DNA of 64,000 bases, from the NCBI GenBank assembly GCA_026826555.1, contig JAKSZT010054305.1, forward strand, positions 384,297-448,296, written 5' to 3'. The notes below the pieces were generated by a model that worked only from the letters and a program-made list of their open reading frames with translations, did not search any database and was not told the DNA's origin. The DNA comes from Tolypeutes matacus (Eukaryota > Chordata > Mammalia > Cingulata > Chlamyphoridae). Each line of letters opens with the position of its first letter. Within the stretch, counting starts at the first letter, position 1. Below are positions 37,066 to 48,400 of this stretch, one piece after another. Position numbers and translations under genes: made by a program.

Positions 37066-37173
37066 TTTTTAATTTTTATTTTTTTATTTTTACCTGGAGG
37101 TCCCAGGGATCGAACCCAGGTCCCTCCATATGGAAGACGGACGCCCAACCATTTGAGCCACATCCGCCCCCCT
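37066..37173 (-). mobile_element. tRNA-Ala-derived SINE (short type)
   Basis: Target duplication aagccatatatctt (37052-37065) against aagccatgtatctt (37174-37187), one change. T-rich left end, head gagccacatccgcccccc. Confidence 0.9.
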
Positions 37174-38225
37174 AAGCCATGTATCTTAATGTAATGATTC
37201 TAAAATCATTTTCCATTGTGCTTCAACCATGAAATGCTTTACTTTATTATCAAGAATCCAGTACCATTACCAGATTTTGCCATTCACATTTCAAATTTTT
37301 CTCAAAATAGTTGGAAAGGACCCCAGAGAAATTAAAAATGATGCTCTAAATGTACAACTTAAAACAAAATGATAAAACAATAAAAAAAGAGAAGTTCTTT
37401 TTGCATTAGGTTAGAGAACAAGGTCTAATGCTGGGTTCTAAGTAAGGTCAACAAAATATACCTGATAATGTGGCAATGAGTAAAGTACACCAGAGGAATA
37501 CTACCTCTTGGTTACATGAGAGGGAAATCCTATAACAGCTTTCCAGATGGCTAAAAAAACTCAGGAAGACCAGAGAAACGATATGAGACAAGCATAGATG
37601 CTTCACATTAGAACTTGGCCAGACCTCCTTAAACCTCAGAGAATAAAAGCAAGTATCTAATTTCTCAGATACAATGATAAAAATTTTCATAATGACCCAG
37701 CCCATTAGACATACCACATTTCATTAATAAGATGCCATCTTGGTCATATTAATCACTCCTCAAACCCCTACTGACAAACTCAGGGGAAGGATCGGTTCAT
37801 TAATTTTTTCAGATCATAATACATCCCCAAGGAAAAGTAAATACTTGAGAAATTGGGCTTCTGGTCCAAAAACTATGTCCTGTAGAAATAGAGAAAAAAG
37901 ATTGCTACAGAGAAGTGACCAATTCACAAAATTTATCACACACTAATTCTTGAAGAGTTTTGAAGGACTTTCTTCTTACTCCAAAAGAATGACCGAATCA
38001 GTAAATAAGAGCAGGTAGCCCCCTTTCTGACCAATTTTAACAGTGATGAAGTTTATTGGGTACATTCATGAAAATAAAAGATGAAAAGTTTTCAATATTA
38101 TTGTAATGCTAATCTAATACTCACTGACATTTGGCTCTGAAATAAAGCGAGGCATACTCACTACCCCCATGCCTGTTATTGAGACAAATATAGTTCAATT
38201 CACTCAGTTACCTGGGTTCCAAATA

Positions 38226-38326
38226 TATATATATTTTTTAATTTTACCGGGAGGTCCCGGGGATCGAACCCAGGTCCCTCCATATGGCAGACGGACGCCC
38301 AACCATTTGAGCCACATCCGTCCCCC
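38226..38326 (-). mobile_element. tRNA-Ala-derived SINE, perfect 15-bp TSD
   Basis: cctgggttccaaata at 38211-38225 and 38327-38341 is identical. The head is very close to those at 20156 and 37066 (gacggacgcccaaccatttg), which points to one recent source subfamily. Confidence 0.92.
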
Positions 38327-40916
38327 CCTGGGTTCCAAATAGATGAAGGTAAAAAGCAAGATGATCCTGGCTCACTGATAATCTACTAAAAAAAAAAAGG
38401 TAATTCCACTTGAGATTTAAAAATTAACTCTAACACCAATGTTATGCAATAAAAAACTCTGGACACTCTATTTCTCTTTTATAATCTGGACATTTCTTTG
38501 AAATGTTTAGAATAACTTATCTACAGCAGAAATAATCTAGTAATAAATCTATCTAGTAAAAGCAGATTTTAGTCACTTCATGACTTTAAAAGCTCTTCTA
38601 CTGAAGTCTATTTGCTATTAAAAGGTCAGTTATTATTTTAAACTGGCAACAAAAAGGTTGCTTCCTTTTAGCTCTCTGCAGACAAGCTTCTGCAAAACAA
38701 GTCAACACTAAGGATCTTGGTGCTGAGAATGATTCTTATACATTTAGTAGACTGCTACATACAATGTCCTGCCAGGTTGGTGGTAAAAACTAAGAAGTCA
38801 CAAGCATATCTAGTCCTTCACTCCAGCCATGCTAGGAAATACTTCCTAGGAAGATGCCACAATTCTTAGGCAATACCTAAAACCCTGAAATATAAAAATA
38901 TTTTCAGAAAGATGGGAATTTCACCGTTGTAGGCCACAGACTAGGACTATTGATTCACTGATGTCATCTGGAACATAAAATGTTAAAGCCTTCCTGAAGG
39001 TGTGAAGGTGGGAGGCTTACCCACTGCATAACAAAATAAATGTTCAAAATTATGTTTCTTTCAACATATTTCCTTTTCTCCTCCCATTCTTTCCCCCTCC
39101 TGAACATAGATCTACAGATCTCAGGGTTAAAACCACAAATGATACAAATGCAGTCTCAGCCTACATCACACTGCCTGCCCGCCGCCCCCCCCCCAAGAGT
39201 CTTCACCTTTTAACTGAGAAATTAGATCCTGGCTGGTGATAATTAAAGTTGATCAAACCTAAGTCAATCACTAGCTTGAATGAGTAAAGTTGCTTTCATC
39301 ACTATGTTACCAATACTTTCTCAATTTTCCTGTGCCCTTGCAACCCCCAAAAATGATGTAAAAGAAAAGCCAACAAAAGAAGGTTAAAAACTTTTCATTT
39401 GTGCTGTTTTATTATTAAGATGGTCCACTTGTGGATATGGGAGGAAAAAAAAAAAAGAACTCTGCAATCGGTATCTTCCTAGGCCCCCTTAACTACAGAA
39501 AGAAATTAAACATTTTCATGATCTAGTTCTTTGATAACCTCTTGAAAAGGATCACTGCAGATCTCAACAGCTTGGAAAATATGTATTTCCTCCATGGCAA
39601 ATACATATGAGGGGTGGCTAGGGTAGAGGTGGTGAACAGCATTAGAGCAGGAAGGGAAGGAATTACAATACTGCCAATTTTGATCAGGTGTGCTAATGGG
39701 GAGGCCAAAATAATGCACAAAGGACAATGTTGATGTTTAGTTTAAGAATGCACTTAGAGATATACATACACTGACATCTCATATTCCCTCTGTCTGTCCT
39801 CTGGTCAGGAGCCCCCATCACACTGACTGGAATCATGTTGAGAAGACAACCCTAGGTAGGCACCTACAAAGCAAACATCTAAGCTGACCAATTAAAAATG
39901 AACTGTAAAGATTAACCAGAAATGTGTTCAAAATGCAAAGTATAAACTGGTGTATAACATATTCAACACCTTACTGATACACACACACACCACACTTAAT
40001 AATCTTATTCCAGAACATAGCAAGCATCTTCTAATCGGGACACTTTGTGAATAAAACTTAACAGTGTCACACTCAACTTTTCATACTACAAATAATAAAT
40101 ATATTAGAACCAACCATAAAGATGTTAGAATCAACCATGCCTACCTTCAGCTATTCTCCGTATCACATGAACTTCAACAATAGCACTGTTCTCTGCTACC
40201 AGAAACCTAAGAACTTCACAAAAATTACATTTGCAAAAAACTCTAAAGTAACTGCAAGTATGTTATGACTTTCTTTTTGGCACTGGCCTAGACTGCTGAT
40301 TGCCCGAGATGATTCCTCTGCTGACCAAGAATTCTTCAAACCAGCTACAAATGAGTAACCATTATTTTATTTTTTTAACCAAAATTTTACCACCCATGTC
40401 CTGAAAAGTTGGGATTCTGAGGTGGATTGGACTGAAGACACCAACGGAAGGCAGCATCACTCATTATTCCCAGCTTTTAGTCAAAAGCAGCTAAATGTTC
40501 TCTAAATGGCATGGCATGACAATCCAAAGCCCTGAGACAAGAAAAGACTTGATATGATAAAAGGACTGAAAAGAAATCAAGCAAACTAAATCCCAGTTTT
40601 TAACAATGTAAGAAACATGATCCACACAAAGGCAAAGCACAAGGCAAATGAATAAAGAAGAAAGGGGGGGGTGTTGGGGGGGGGACGTTTACTTCTAAGC
40701 TTTCTGAAGATATACAGCAATAGTTTAGGACAGAAAGTCAAAATGCCCACAGTCAATTAAACTTGTAATTTAATCAGAGCTGGATCACAGCCAAAAACAA
40801 TACCCTAACTCTTTGGGAAAGTGGTAGAAATTTTATGACTATAGTGGTCAGCACTTGAGCATCAGGACAGAGTTTGTCTTGAACTCAGGAATTAAAATCC
40901 TTCAAATCCTACTCAC

Positions 40917-40956
40917 CTTTCCTCCTTTATCACTGAAGTAAGGTCAGGCTGAGCTC
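40917..40956 (-). other. DCAF8: Candidate alternative 5' UTR exon of DCAF8
   Basis: On the minus strand a strong acceptor (CTATTTTTCTCAG|GAGCTC) is followed 40 bases later by a consensus donor (GGAAAG|GTGAGT). It lies about 1.1 kb downstream of the CpG-rich first exon region. It is a splice-site prediction by eye; no transcript evidence is available here. Confidence 0.3.
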
Positions 40957-41569
40957 CTGAGAAAAATAGGTCTGTAGATTCACTGAAGGACTGAGAAGAG
41001 TTAAAATTTAAGTGGCAAAGATGTCTCTTCTATGAAACATAAAAAAGATTATGTATGCATTTTAGCATTTTTCAGACCTCCTCAGAATTATTTAAAATCA
41101 GAATAATTTATCTAATTCTGACTTTTGAGCAAATACCCACACACATACATAGTTACGGATATAAAACGAAACACGCCAGGGATCAGAGACCAGGCAAGTA
41201 ATATTACAATTCCACCAAAACGTAAAAGTCATTTAAAAGGAAATGTTCAATGCTAAACCATAACCAAACAACCTCTCAAAAAGAAGCCACAGAGCAGGGG
41301 GGGGCGGGAGGAGTCCCGGAGAAAATGTGATAGCGCTAGTGCAGGTTTTGTTTACAGACTCCAGCAACAATCATATGAGTCAGAAATTCAAGCCACCAGA
41401 TGCTTTCCAACAGGGACCAAATGGAACCGTTCTACGGTGTCCTGAAAGATTTGGGGTTAGAGGAGTTAAACAAAAAGAATTCTATTACAAAGGGTATGAG
41501 ACCAGAAGGCAACAACTGACTCCCAGACTCTTGGACCTCGGCCTTCCGTACAAGGTGCTGGGCCCAAGA

Positions 41570-42310
41570 ACTTGGGATGGGGGAGGGGGACACATTACGC
41601 GGCGGCCTTGAGGTGATGGGGAGACGCAGGGCAACCCCGTCCCCCAATGTGAGGGAAAAAAAAGAAGCACACAAGTAGGTCAATCGAAAAAACAAGATAA
41701 GACATCCCTGTATACAGATGAGCTGGCTCTTGGGGGCAACCCCAGGGCTGACCTGAGGAAAGGGCAGCCAGTCCTTCCGGTGGTGACTCGGGTCAGGGGA
41801 AGGAGAAGACCCGAGCCCTGGGAGCTTGGGAAATGGGTGAGGGCCATCCTGAGGAGGAACAAGCCAGGAAAGGGGGTCGGGGTGGGGGGTGGGCAGGCCG
41901 AGCCGGAACGAGACACGGACCGGGTAGGTCAAGGGGGGGGAGGTGTCCGGCTGGGGCAGTTACAAGCAGGGGAGCCAGCGAGGCTGAGTAGCCTGCTTCC
42001 CGTCTGAGGTCATCCTTCTGCCAGCAGTTCCTCCGACTGTTCCAGGCCCATCCGCCCCGTCCACTGCCGCCACCACCGCCGCCGCCATCTTACACTGGCC
42101 AGCAGCCGCCACCACCACCGCCTCCGCTGTCTGCGCTTGCGCCTGCGCCGCCACGCTTTCCGGCCCTGTTTGCGACGATGTGCTCGAAGAGACTGAGGGA
42201 AGAGTGGTCGAGCGAGCTCGAGGCTCCTAGAAGGACGTACAAGGGGCGGGGCCTAGGGCCAACGGAAAACAGAGCGAGGGGGCGCGTGCGCATTACAAAG
42301 GAGGCAAAGT
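41570..42310 (-). promoter_or_regulatory. DCAF8: DCAF8 CpG-rich promoter and first-exon region
   Basis: A sharp rise in G+C and CpG after long AT-rich intron. It includes a YY1-type motif (42081-42091, AAGATGGCGGC on the minus strand), NRF1-like CTTGCGCCTGCGCC and GCGCGTGCGCAT texts (about 42133-42146 and 42283-42294) and a GC box (about 42242-42252). No TATA box was seen. The non-coding first exon should lie within about 41950-42200. I could not fix its donor. Confidence 0.7.
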
Positions 42311-42839
42311 TGTTTTTGTAGTGTTTCCGTAGGGCTCCCTTCCCTCGGGACGCTTAAGCCAAATTCGAGTTAGGGGATTCCGAAAGTTGTGATGAAAACA
42401 AACGTTTCCAACAGGTTGGCAGGGCACTTCCATTCTTGCCCAATTTCTAAACATTGGAAAACGATCAATGCTTGCCAGGAAGATTTCTTCCGAAAACACC
42501 GCTTAAAGAAACTTGTGGTTTTTCTCTAAGTCGTTTCTAGACCACAGAGGCCTGCTTCCGCCCGAGAGCCTCCATTTACCCGTTTTTAAAGGGGCTCAGA
42601 AGCTTGAGGTGCAGCAAGGCTGAAAATTCAAGAGGCTCTTTCTCCGAAGTGGGGTAGTGTGTTGAAGGTTCCCAGGAATAGGCCAGGTGATGTCGGATGA
42701 CTGTACACTCTACTTCTAACACCTAACAGAAGCGTACAAAGGATCCCTGACATGGAGGACACTCCCAACAGCCCGGCTAGGAAATTTTTTGACTAGAAGA
42801 CAGGAGTGCAAGAAACTGACCTCTTCTCACCTCCTATAC

Positions 42840-43465
42840 CACTTATGTCAAGCCATTCCATATCATTCAGACTACTGCAGTAGATGCCCAACTAGTTTGT
42901 CTACTTCCATTATTGCCCTACCACAAACATAAGGTGGCCAGAGTGACCTTTTAAAATATAAATCAGATCATATCATTCCCTTTTTCAAAACTGCCAATAT
43001 CTTCCCTTCACACAAAAATAAAAACGTTCAGAATGGCTTTCAGGGCCCTACCTGATCTGGTGCCTGCCTATTTATGATTTCCTCTCTTCCCATGCTGCCT
43101 AGCTTACTCTAGCTCCACTGGCCTTGGCACTGTTACTCCAAGCAAAGCATGTTCCAGCTTTTGTCCTTGTTCCTTCTTGGAATTTATCTACCAAATCTTT
43201 ACTAGACATGCGCTCTTTTCATGTAATCATGCCTCTACTCAAATGATATTTCCTCAGAGAGGGCTCCCAACTAAAATGGTATCCCACAGCACCATTTTCT
43301 ATCCCTTTACATTGCAGTTTTTCACCATATTTTCACAACCTATAATTATATATTTATAATCTAATTTACACCACTAGAATATAAGCTCTGTGAGGGCAGG
43401 AACTATTTCATCTTTGTAACCCCAACACTTAGAATGGGGCCAAATCACAGAATAATGCCCTGCCA
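42840..43465 (+). repeat. L2 LINE, sense
   Basis: ggccagagtgaccttttaaa, atcagatcatatcattccct, ctttcagggccctacctgat and gtgagggcaggaactatttc follow the L2 3' kilobase. Confidence 0.85.
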
Positions 43466-45010
43466 TTCTACTCATTCTTTAATTCATCCAGTCAACAACT
43501 ATTTATTAAATGCCTACTACAAGCCAGACCCTTTTTGCCCTGTTCTAGATGCCAGGGTTGTAGCAGTGAATAAAACAAACCAAGAATCCTGCATTCATGT
43601 TATTTATTAGTGCAGGGCTTGAGGGCTCTGGGGGAGGAGAGGGACACACAGACATATAATATTGTTATGAAGATTACTATAAAGGAAAATAAAGCAGAAT
43701 AAAAGTGAGTTACCAGGGTGGATGTGCTCTTTTACATAGGGGGTTCAGGTGACATTTGAATAAAGACCTGAAGTGTGAGTGAGCCACATGTGTGTATATA
43801 GAGAGAGGAGAGAGAGAGAACATTCCAGGCAGAGGGAATAGCAAGCGTGCTTGATGTATTCAAAGAATGATAGGTATAAAATAAGCTTGGATAAACAAGA
43901 TGGGAGCTAGATCACTTTAGGACTTATAGACCAAGGTAAGGACTTTGAATTTTATCCTAAGATTGCTAAAACCCATGGAGGGTTTTGAGTAAAAGAGTGA
44001 CATGATGGGAAGCGGCTGTGGCTCAATCAGTAGGGCTCCCGTTTACCATATGGGAGGCCCGGGTTTGGTTCCCGGGGCCTCCTGGTGAAGGCAAGCCTGC
44101 CCGCACGGCGTGGTTGGCTGACCCAGCGAGCACAAGCAGCAAGGGGGGGATAAATGAGTAAATAAAATCTTTAAAAAAAAATAAAATTTAATTAAAAAAA
44201 AAAAAAAAAAAAAAAAGAGTGACATGATGTCACTGAAACGGTTCACTCTGGTTGTTCTTTGAGAACTGCCTGCAGGGGAGCAAATTAGAAGCCAAAAAAT
44301 CTAAGAAGACTAAAGGGTTGCAGTGCAAGTAGTTGAAAGCAGGATGTTCTTTGAAGATGGAGTAGAGATTTGCTAATAGAATAAATGCGGGTTGCAAAAA
44401 TAAAGAGAACAGCCAAGGATGAATCTGATTTTATGACTTGGTTGTAAATGGATAAATTAATACCATTTACTAAGATAAAATACCTGAGGGACATGAGCAG
44501 AGCTGTTTTTTTTTTGGGGGGGGGTGGGGGTGGGATATAAAGAGTTCTATTTTAGATACATCAAGTTGGAGATATTAGATTTCAAAGTGGAGCTGCTAAG
44601 TAAATCTAGAGCTCATTGAATAAGGAACAGTTGAAAGTAAAATTGAGGAATTATCAGGATATAAATTGTATAACCATGGGGTTAGGGAAAGCTCACTCAA
44701 TAAATGTGGAAGAGAAGCCTTCTAAAGACTGAGCCCTCTAATTATGAGGCACTTCAACAAGAAGAGGTCAGAAAAGAGGAATATCCAACAAAATATATTA
44801 AAAAGGAGCAGCCAGGAAATAGGAAGAAAAAGAACATCAACAGTGAGGGGTTTTATAAACCAAATTAAAAAAAAAAATTTCAAGGTCACCAGAAACTGTT
44901 GTTCCTGCTTAAGAGTGGGGTTGACTGAAAATTGACAACTGGATTTGGAAACATGGTTACTGAAGACCTTGACAAGAGTGATTTTAGTACAGATATGGGG
45001 ATAGAAGTCT
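43466..45010 (-). repeat. L2 LINE, antisense, split by a SINE
   Basis: Starts with the reversed L2 tail (caacaactatttattaaatg), then cattccaggcagagggaata, ggtaaggactttgaatttta, and further ORF2 text such as gaccttgacaagagtg (44968-44983). A young SINE interrupts it at 44008-44212. Confidence 0.75.
44008..44212 (+). mobile_element. Long-type SINE (internally deleted form)
   Basis: Target duplication aaaagagtgacatgatg (43991-44007 and 44213-44229), 17 bases, identical. Same deletion in the body as the copy at 23328. Confidence 0.92.
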
Positions 45011-45269
45011 TCCACTCTCCAATCTAGTTTCTGTGCTCATTGGTTTGTGAACACCATTGCTATTACCACCAGATCAGTGAACTCCTTCTGTCTTATCCTG
45101 GGCTTTCCTATTGATTTGCAGTTGTGATGATCATTACCCCTTCTAGAAGATCCCACTGGTTTTCATTACACTATATTCCATGGTTCTCTCTATATATATA
45201 ACTTTTTTTTTTTTTGCCATTTATTTCATGAGTTCCTCTTCCTCTTCATTTTACATGTTATTCGTTATT

Positions 45270-45455
45270 TTTTTCTATTTTCAGTTTAAAAGTCCTCATT
45301 GCCAAGCCAGAGTTCCTCAAGCTTCAGACTCACATGTCTGATGGCCAATGGCACTTTAAACATTCCAAAACTCACCTTCGCTTTATGCTCCACCAACCCC
45401 AAATTGCTCCTACTCTCGTATTCTCTTTATTGGCATCACTATTCACCTATTTCAG
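45270..45455 (+). repeat. L2 LINE fragment, sense
   Basis: cttcagactcacatgtctga and gccaatggcactttaaacat resemble the L2 ORF2 part. Confidence 0.55.
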
Positions 45456-48400
45456 GTTAGATTCCTTAGAAGCAGAGCCCCAAAAAAAGATTCCCGGTGC
45501 AGTGATTTGGGAGAGTGCTCTTAAGTAAAATCTATATGGGGTGAGGGACACAAGGTAGGACAGGAAAAACTACGGAAAGATATGAGTTGAGTTGATAAAT
45601 TTAGCTTCTACTGGGAAATCTGGAATATAAATGCCACCACATTTGTACCACCTTGAGGCAAGGGTTGGGGGGATGGGTTTCTACCCTAGTATCAGTCAGT
45701 TGGCAGTGGGTCTACCCCAAGAGGGCATAACCTCTCAGAAATTTCCAGAAGTAGCTTTTGTTGGCACAAAAGGCAACTCTCAAGAGAAAGATGCGGCTGT
45801 GAACTATTAGGAGCAAACACTCACTTCTTGGTAAAGGGAATCTGGACAGTACATCAATAATATCTACCACAATCTACCTCTAGTTTTGCTAATATCCATT
45901 TGTACTGCAAAATAAGTATACTCTATCCAGGCAGTTTCTCCAGCATGCTGGCTAGTCAAAATTTCTGGTGACACAATAGGAGTTGCAAGAGTTGGTCCTG
46001 AAGCCATAAATGATATTCCTCATTTCCCTTCTCTACCACCCATTTTGATTCATCTCCCTTTGGCTAGCACTTCTGCTGGCTTAGGCAGCTTACCTGGTGA
46101 GATCACCCAGACCCTCAGCCCTGAGGTTTCTGAGCCCACAGTGACCATGCCTTTCTCAGAACACAGGTGTTATACTTACCCATTTACAGTTAAAGCTGAG
46201 CATCAAGAGATATCCCAGAGGATCACATGTGCACCAAACATCATTTTTCTCCACCACCCCCCATTATGTAGCAGCACCCCTATCTCCTCAAAACAGAGTC
46301 AACTATTCCCGACAGTATGGCAACTTCGTCTGGTGGTCTACTGGCTTAAGGACTCCAAAGTGCCATCAGCCATAGCTTTAAGTTTACTGAGATTGCCTGG
46401 TGAAAGAATCCCCACTCCAGGAACCAGGACCTCCAGAACCACAGAGTTCAAAGTTTCAGAGATTGGGAGTACAAATTCCTCAAGTGGATCACCGGGAGTG
46501 ATTCTGAGTAGGGTCAATCTTATTTCCATCCCTTGGTTCCAGAGCCCATGAATTCTACCTACTGGGGATAAAGCAATCTATTATGGCCATTTAGGGTTAT
46601 ATTGCATCATGAAAGATAGTGGCCCTATCCTTGCTAACCCAACTGCACCTTCAAAAGGCTAACCCACTGTTCTATCAGATCAGCAGCTTCTAGATAGAAA
46701 GGTATCTGGTAGGACCAGTGGATCCCATGGTCACGTGCCCACTGTCAAACCCACTTTGCCATTTAAATGGGTTCCTTGTTCCAAGGCAACATTATATATG
46801 ATCCCACACCACTAGATCAAAGAGCTCTGAGCCCTTGGATGTTAGCATTGGCTCAGACACTGCAGGCAGGATAGGAAAACTATGTATCAATTCTGGTCAG
46901 AATAAGTTGTTGCCTTCTCCAGAATGAAAAGAGTTCAATGTAATGTAATCAACTTGCCACCAAGTAGCTGGTTGTTTTCCTTGGGTAGTAATACTGAACT
47001 CGGGGTTCAGAGTTGGTCTTTCTTGCTCACAGGTTGGACATTTAGCAACAGCAATAAACAGATCAGCCTTGGTGAAAGGGGAGTTCATAATAATAGGCCA
47101 TCTCTGCCACCATGGGATTTCTATTCATGAGCTCACTATGCAAACACTGGGGTAGCTGAGGCAGTCCTGGCCAAGTCTTACCGTCTATTTCGTAATTATT
47201 TAATGTTTTCTGGTGGCCCTTAATATGCAAAATTCTCTTGGTCCTACTCCCATAGATCCATCCAAATGGTCTTCACCTGACCTTCTTGTTCCCCATCTTA
47301 TCATCTTGCTCCTTCCAAGCCCATGACCAATCAGCCCACTGAACACGAATTCATGTATAGACTTGACTCAGAACACGTCTCTCTCCAGACAACATGGAGG
47401 ATCAGGTTGGACTGCCTGAAATTTGACTTCCCCTCATCATTGTCTTTCAGAGCTACCCGAGTGGGACTGCTGTAAGGCAGTAGTCCATATTTTAGTTACC
47501 CTAACATATCAAGACAACCTATCTATGAACCAGACCTGGATTTCCCCCTTCTCTGTCAGATGGTTGAAATAATTCTCATGAAACAATAGCTGTGTGAGAT
47601 GAGAGAAAGGTGTCATCGCAACAGAGATAGGTGATAGAGGGGTCTGGGGCACCTTGTTCAATTTAACTTATTTGTACCCACCAAGGGCCTTATCCTGAAC
47701 ATATCATTTCCATTCTAAGACGGATTGCTATTATATCCACCTTACCTTATGACTTGGCAGGTCTGACAATAACCAGCACATCATGGGTAACTGGAGACTC
47801 TGTCACTTGATATCTCATGGTTAAGCACTTAGTCTCTAGCAGAGACTAATTGCATGCCGGGGGATGATTTGCAAATGGTGAGATTTTGTCTGCTGCAGAT
47901 GGCATCATCTTGTTCCAGAATGCTAAAAATGTGTATTGAAATTCAGGATTGCCAGCATATCCAGAATCCAAACAGCATCTTTTCCTACCACAGATAAATC
48001 TGGTACCATGGAATTTTCCAAGTCATATGGCCTAAGCAACAGTGCTATTTGTACCATAGCCTTGACTTGCTACAGAGCCCTTTCTAGCTTTAAGTGCCAC
48101 TCAAAACTCGCAGTCTTGTTATCTGATAAGTGGGTCAAGGCAGCATTCCCAATCACAGAATATGCTGCCTCCAAAACTGGAAAAGCTCCACCAAGGCAAT
48201 AAGCTTCTTTCTTAAGGTAAATAAAAGATGCAATAACTTGTCTTTTATTTAGGAGGGGATGGCTCAGAGTACTACAGACCACTGGACTCCTAAGAAGTTC
48301 ACTAATGTTGCAAGCCCCTGAATGTAAGATTTATCTCCCACCCTCTGGAGTGCATACATGTCATCAAAAAATCCAGAGTACTTGACTCTTCTTGATCATC

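Larger units (their letters stand above)
27988..41950 (-). other. DCAF8: DCAF8 first intron (about 14 kb)
   Basis: SINEs at 29418-29595, 29729-29844, 30155-30345, 32641-32874, 33636-33879, 37066-37173 and 38226-38326. L1 material lies at about 31270-33160, an antisense L2 piece at about 34930-35520, an L1 end at about 35935-36050, and a MIR at about 36295-36490. Bases 38350-41900 look largely unique. A possible extra 5' UTR exon is at 40917-40956. Confidence 0.6.

Noticed and set aside
46045..46551. 168-codon + strand open frame
   Set aside because: It lies opposite dUTPase-like text of the antisense ERV remnant and has no recognised domain of its own.
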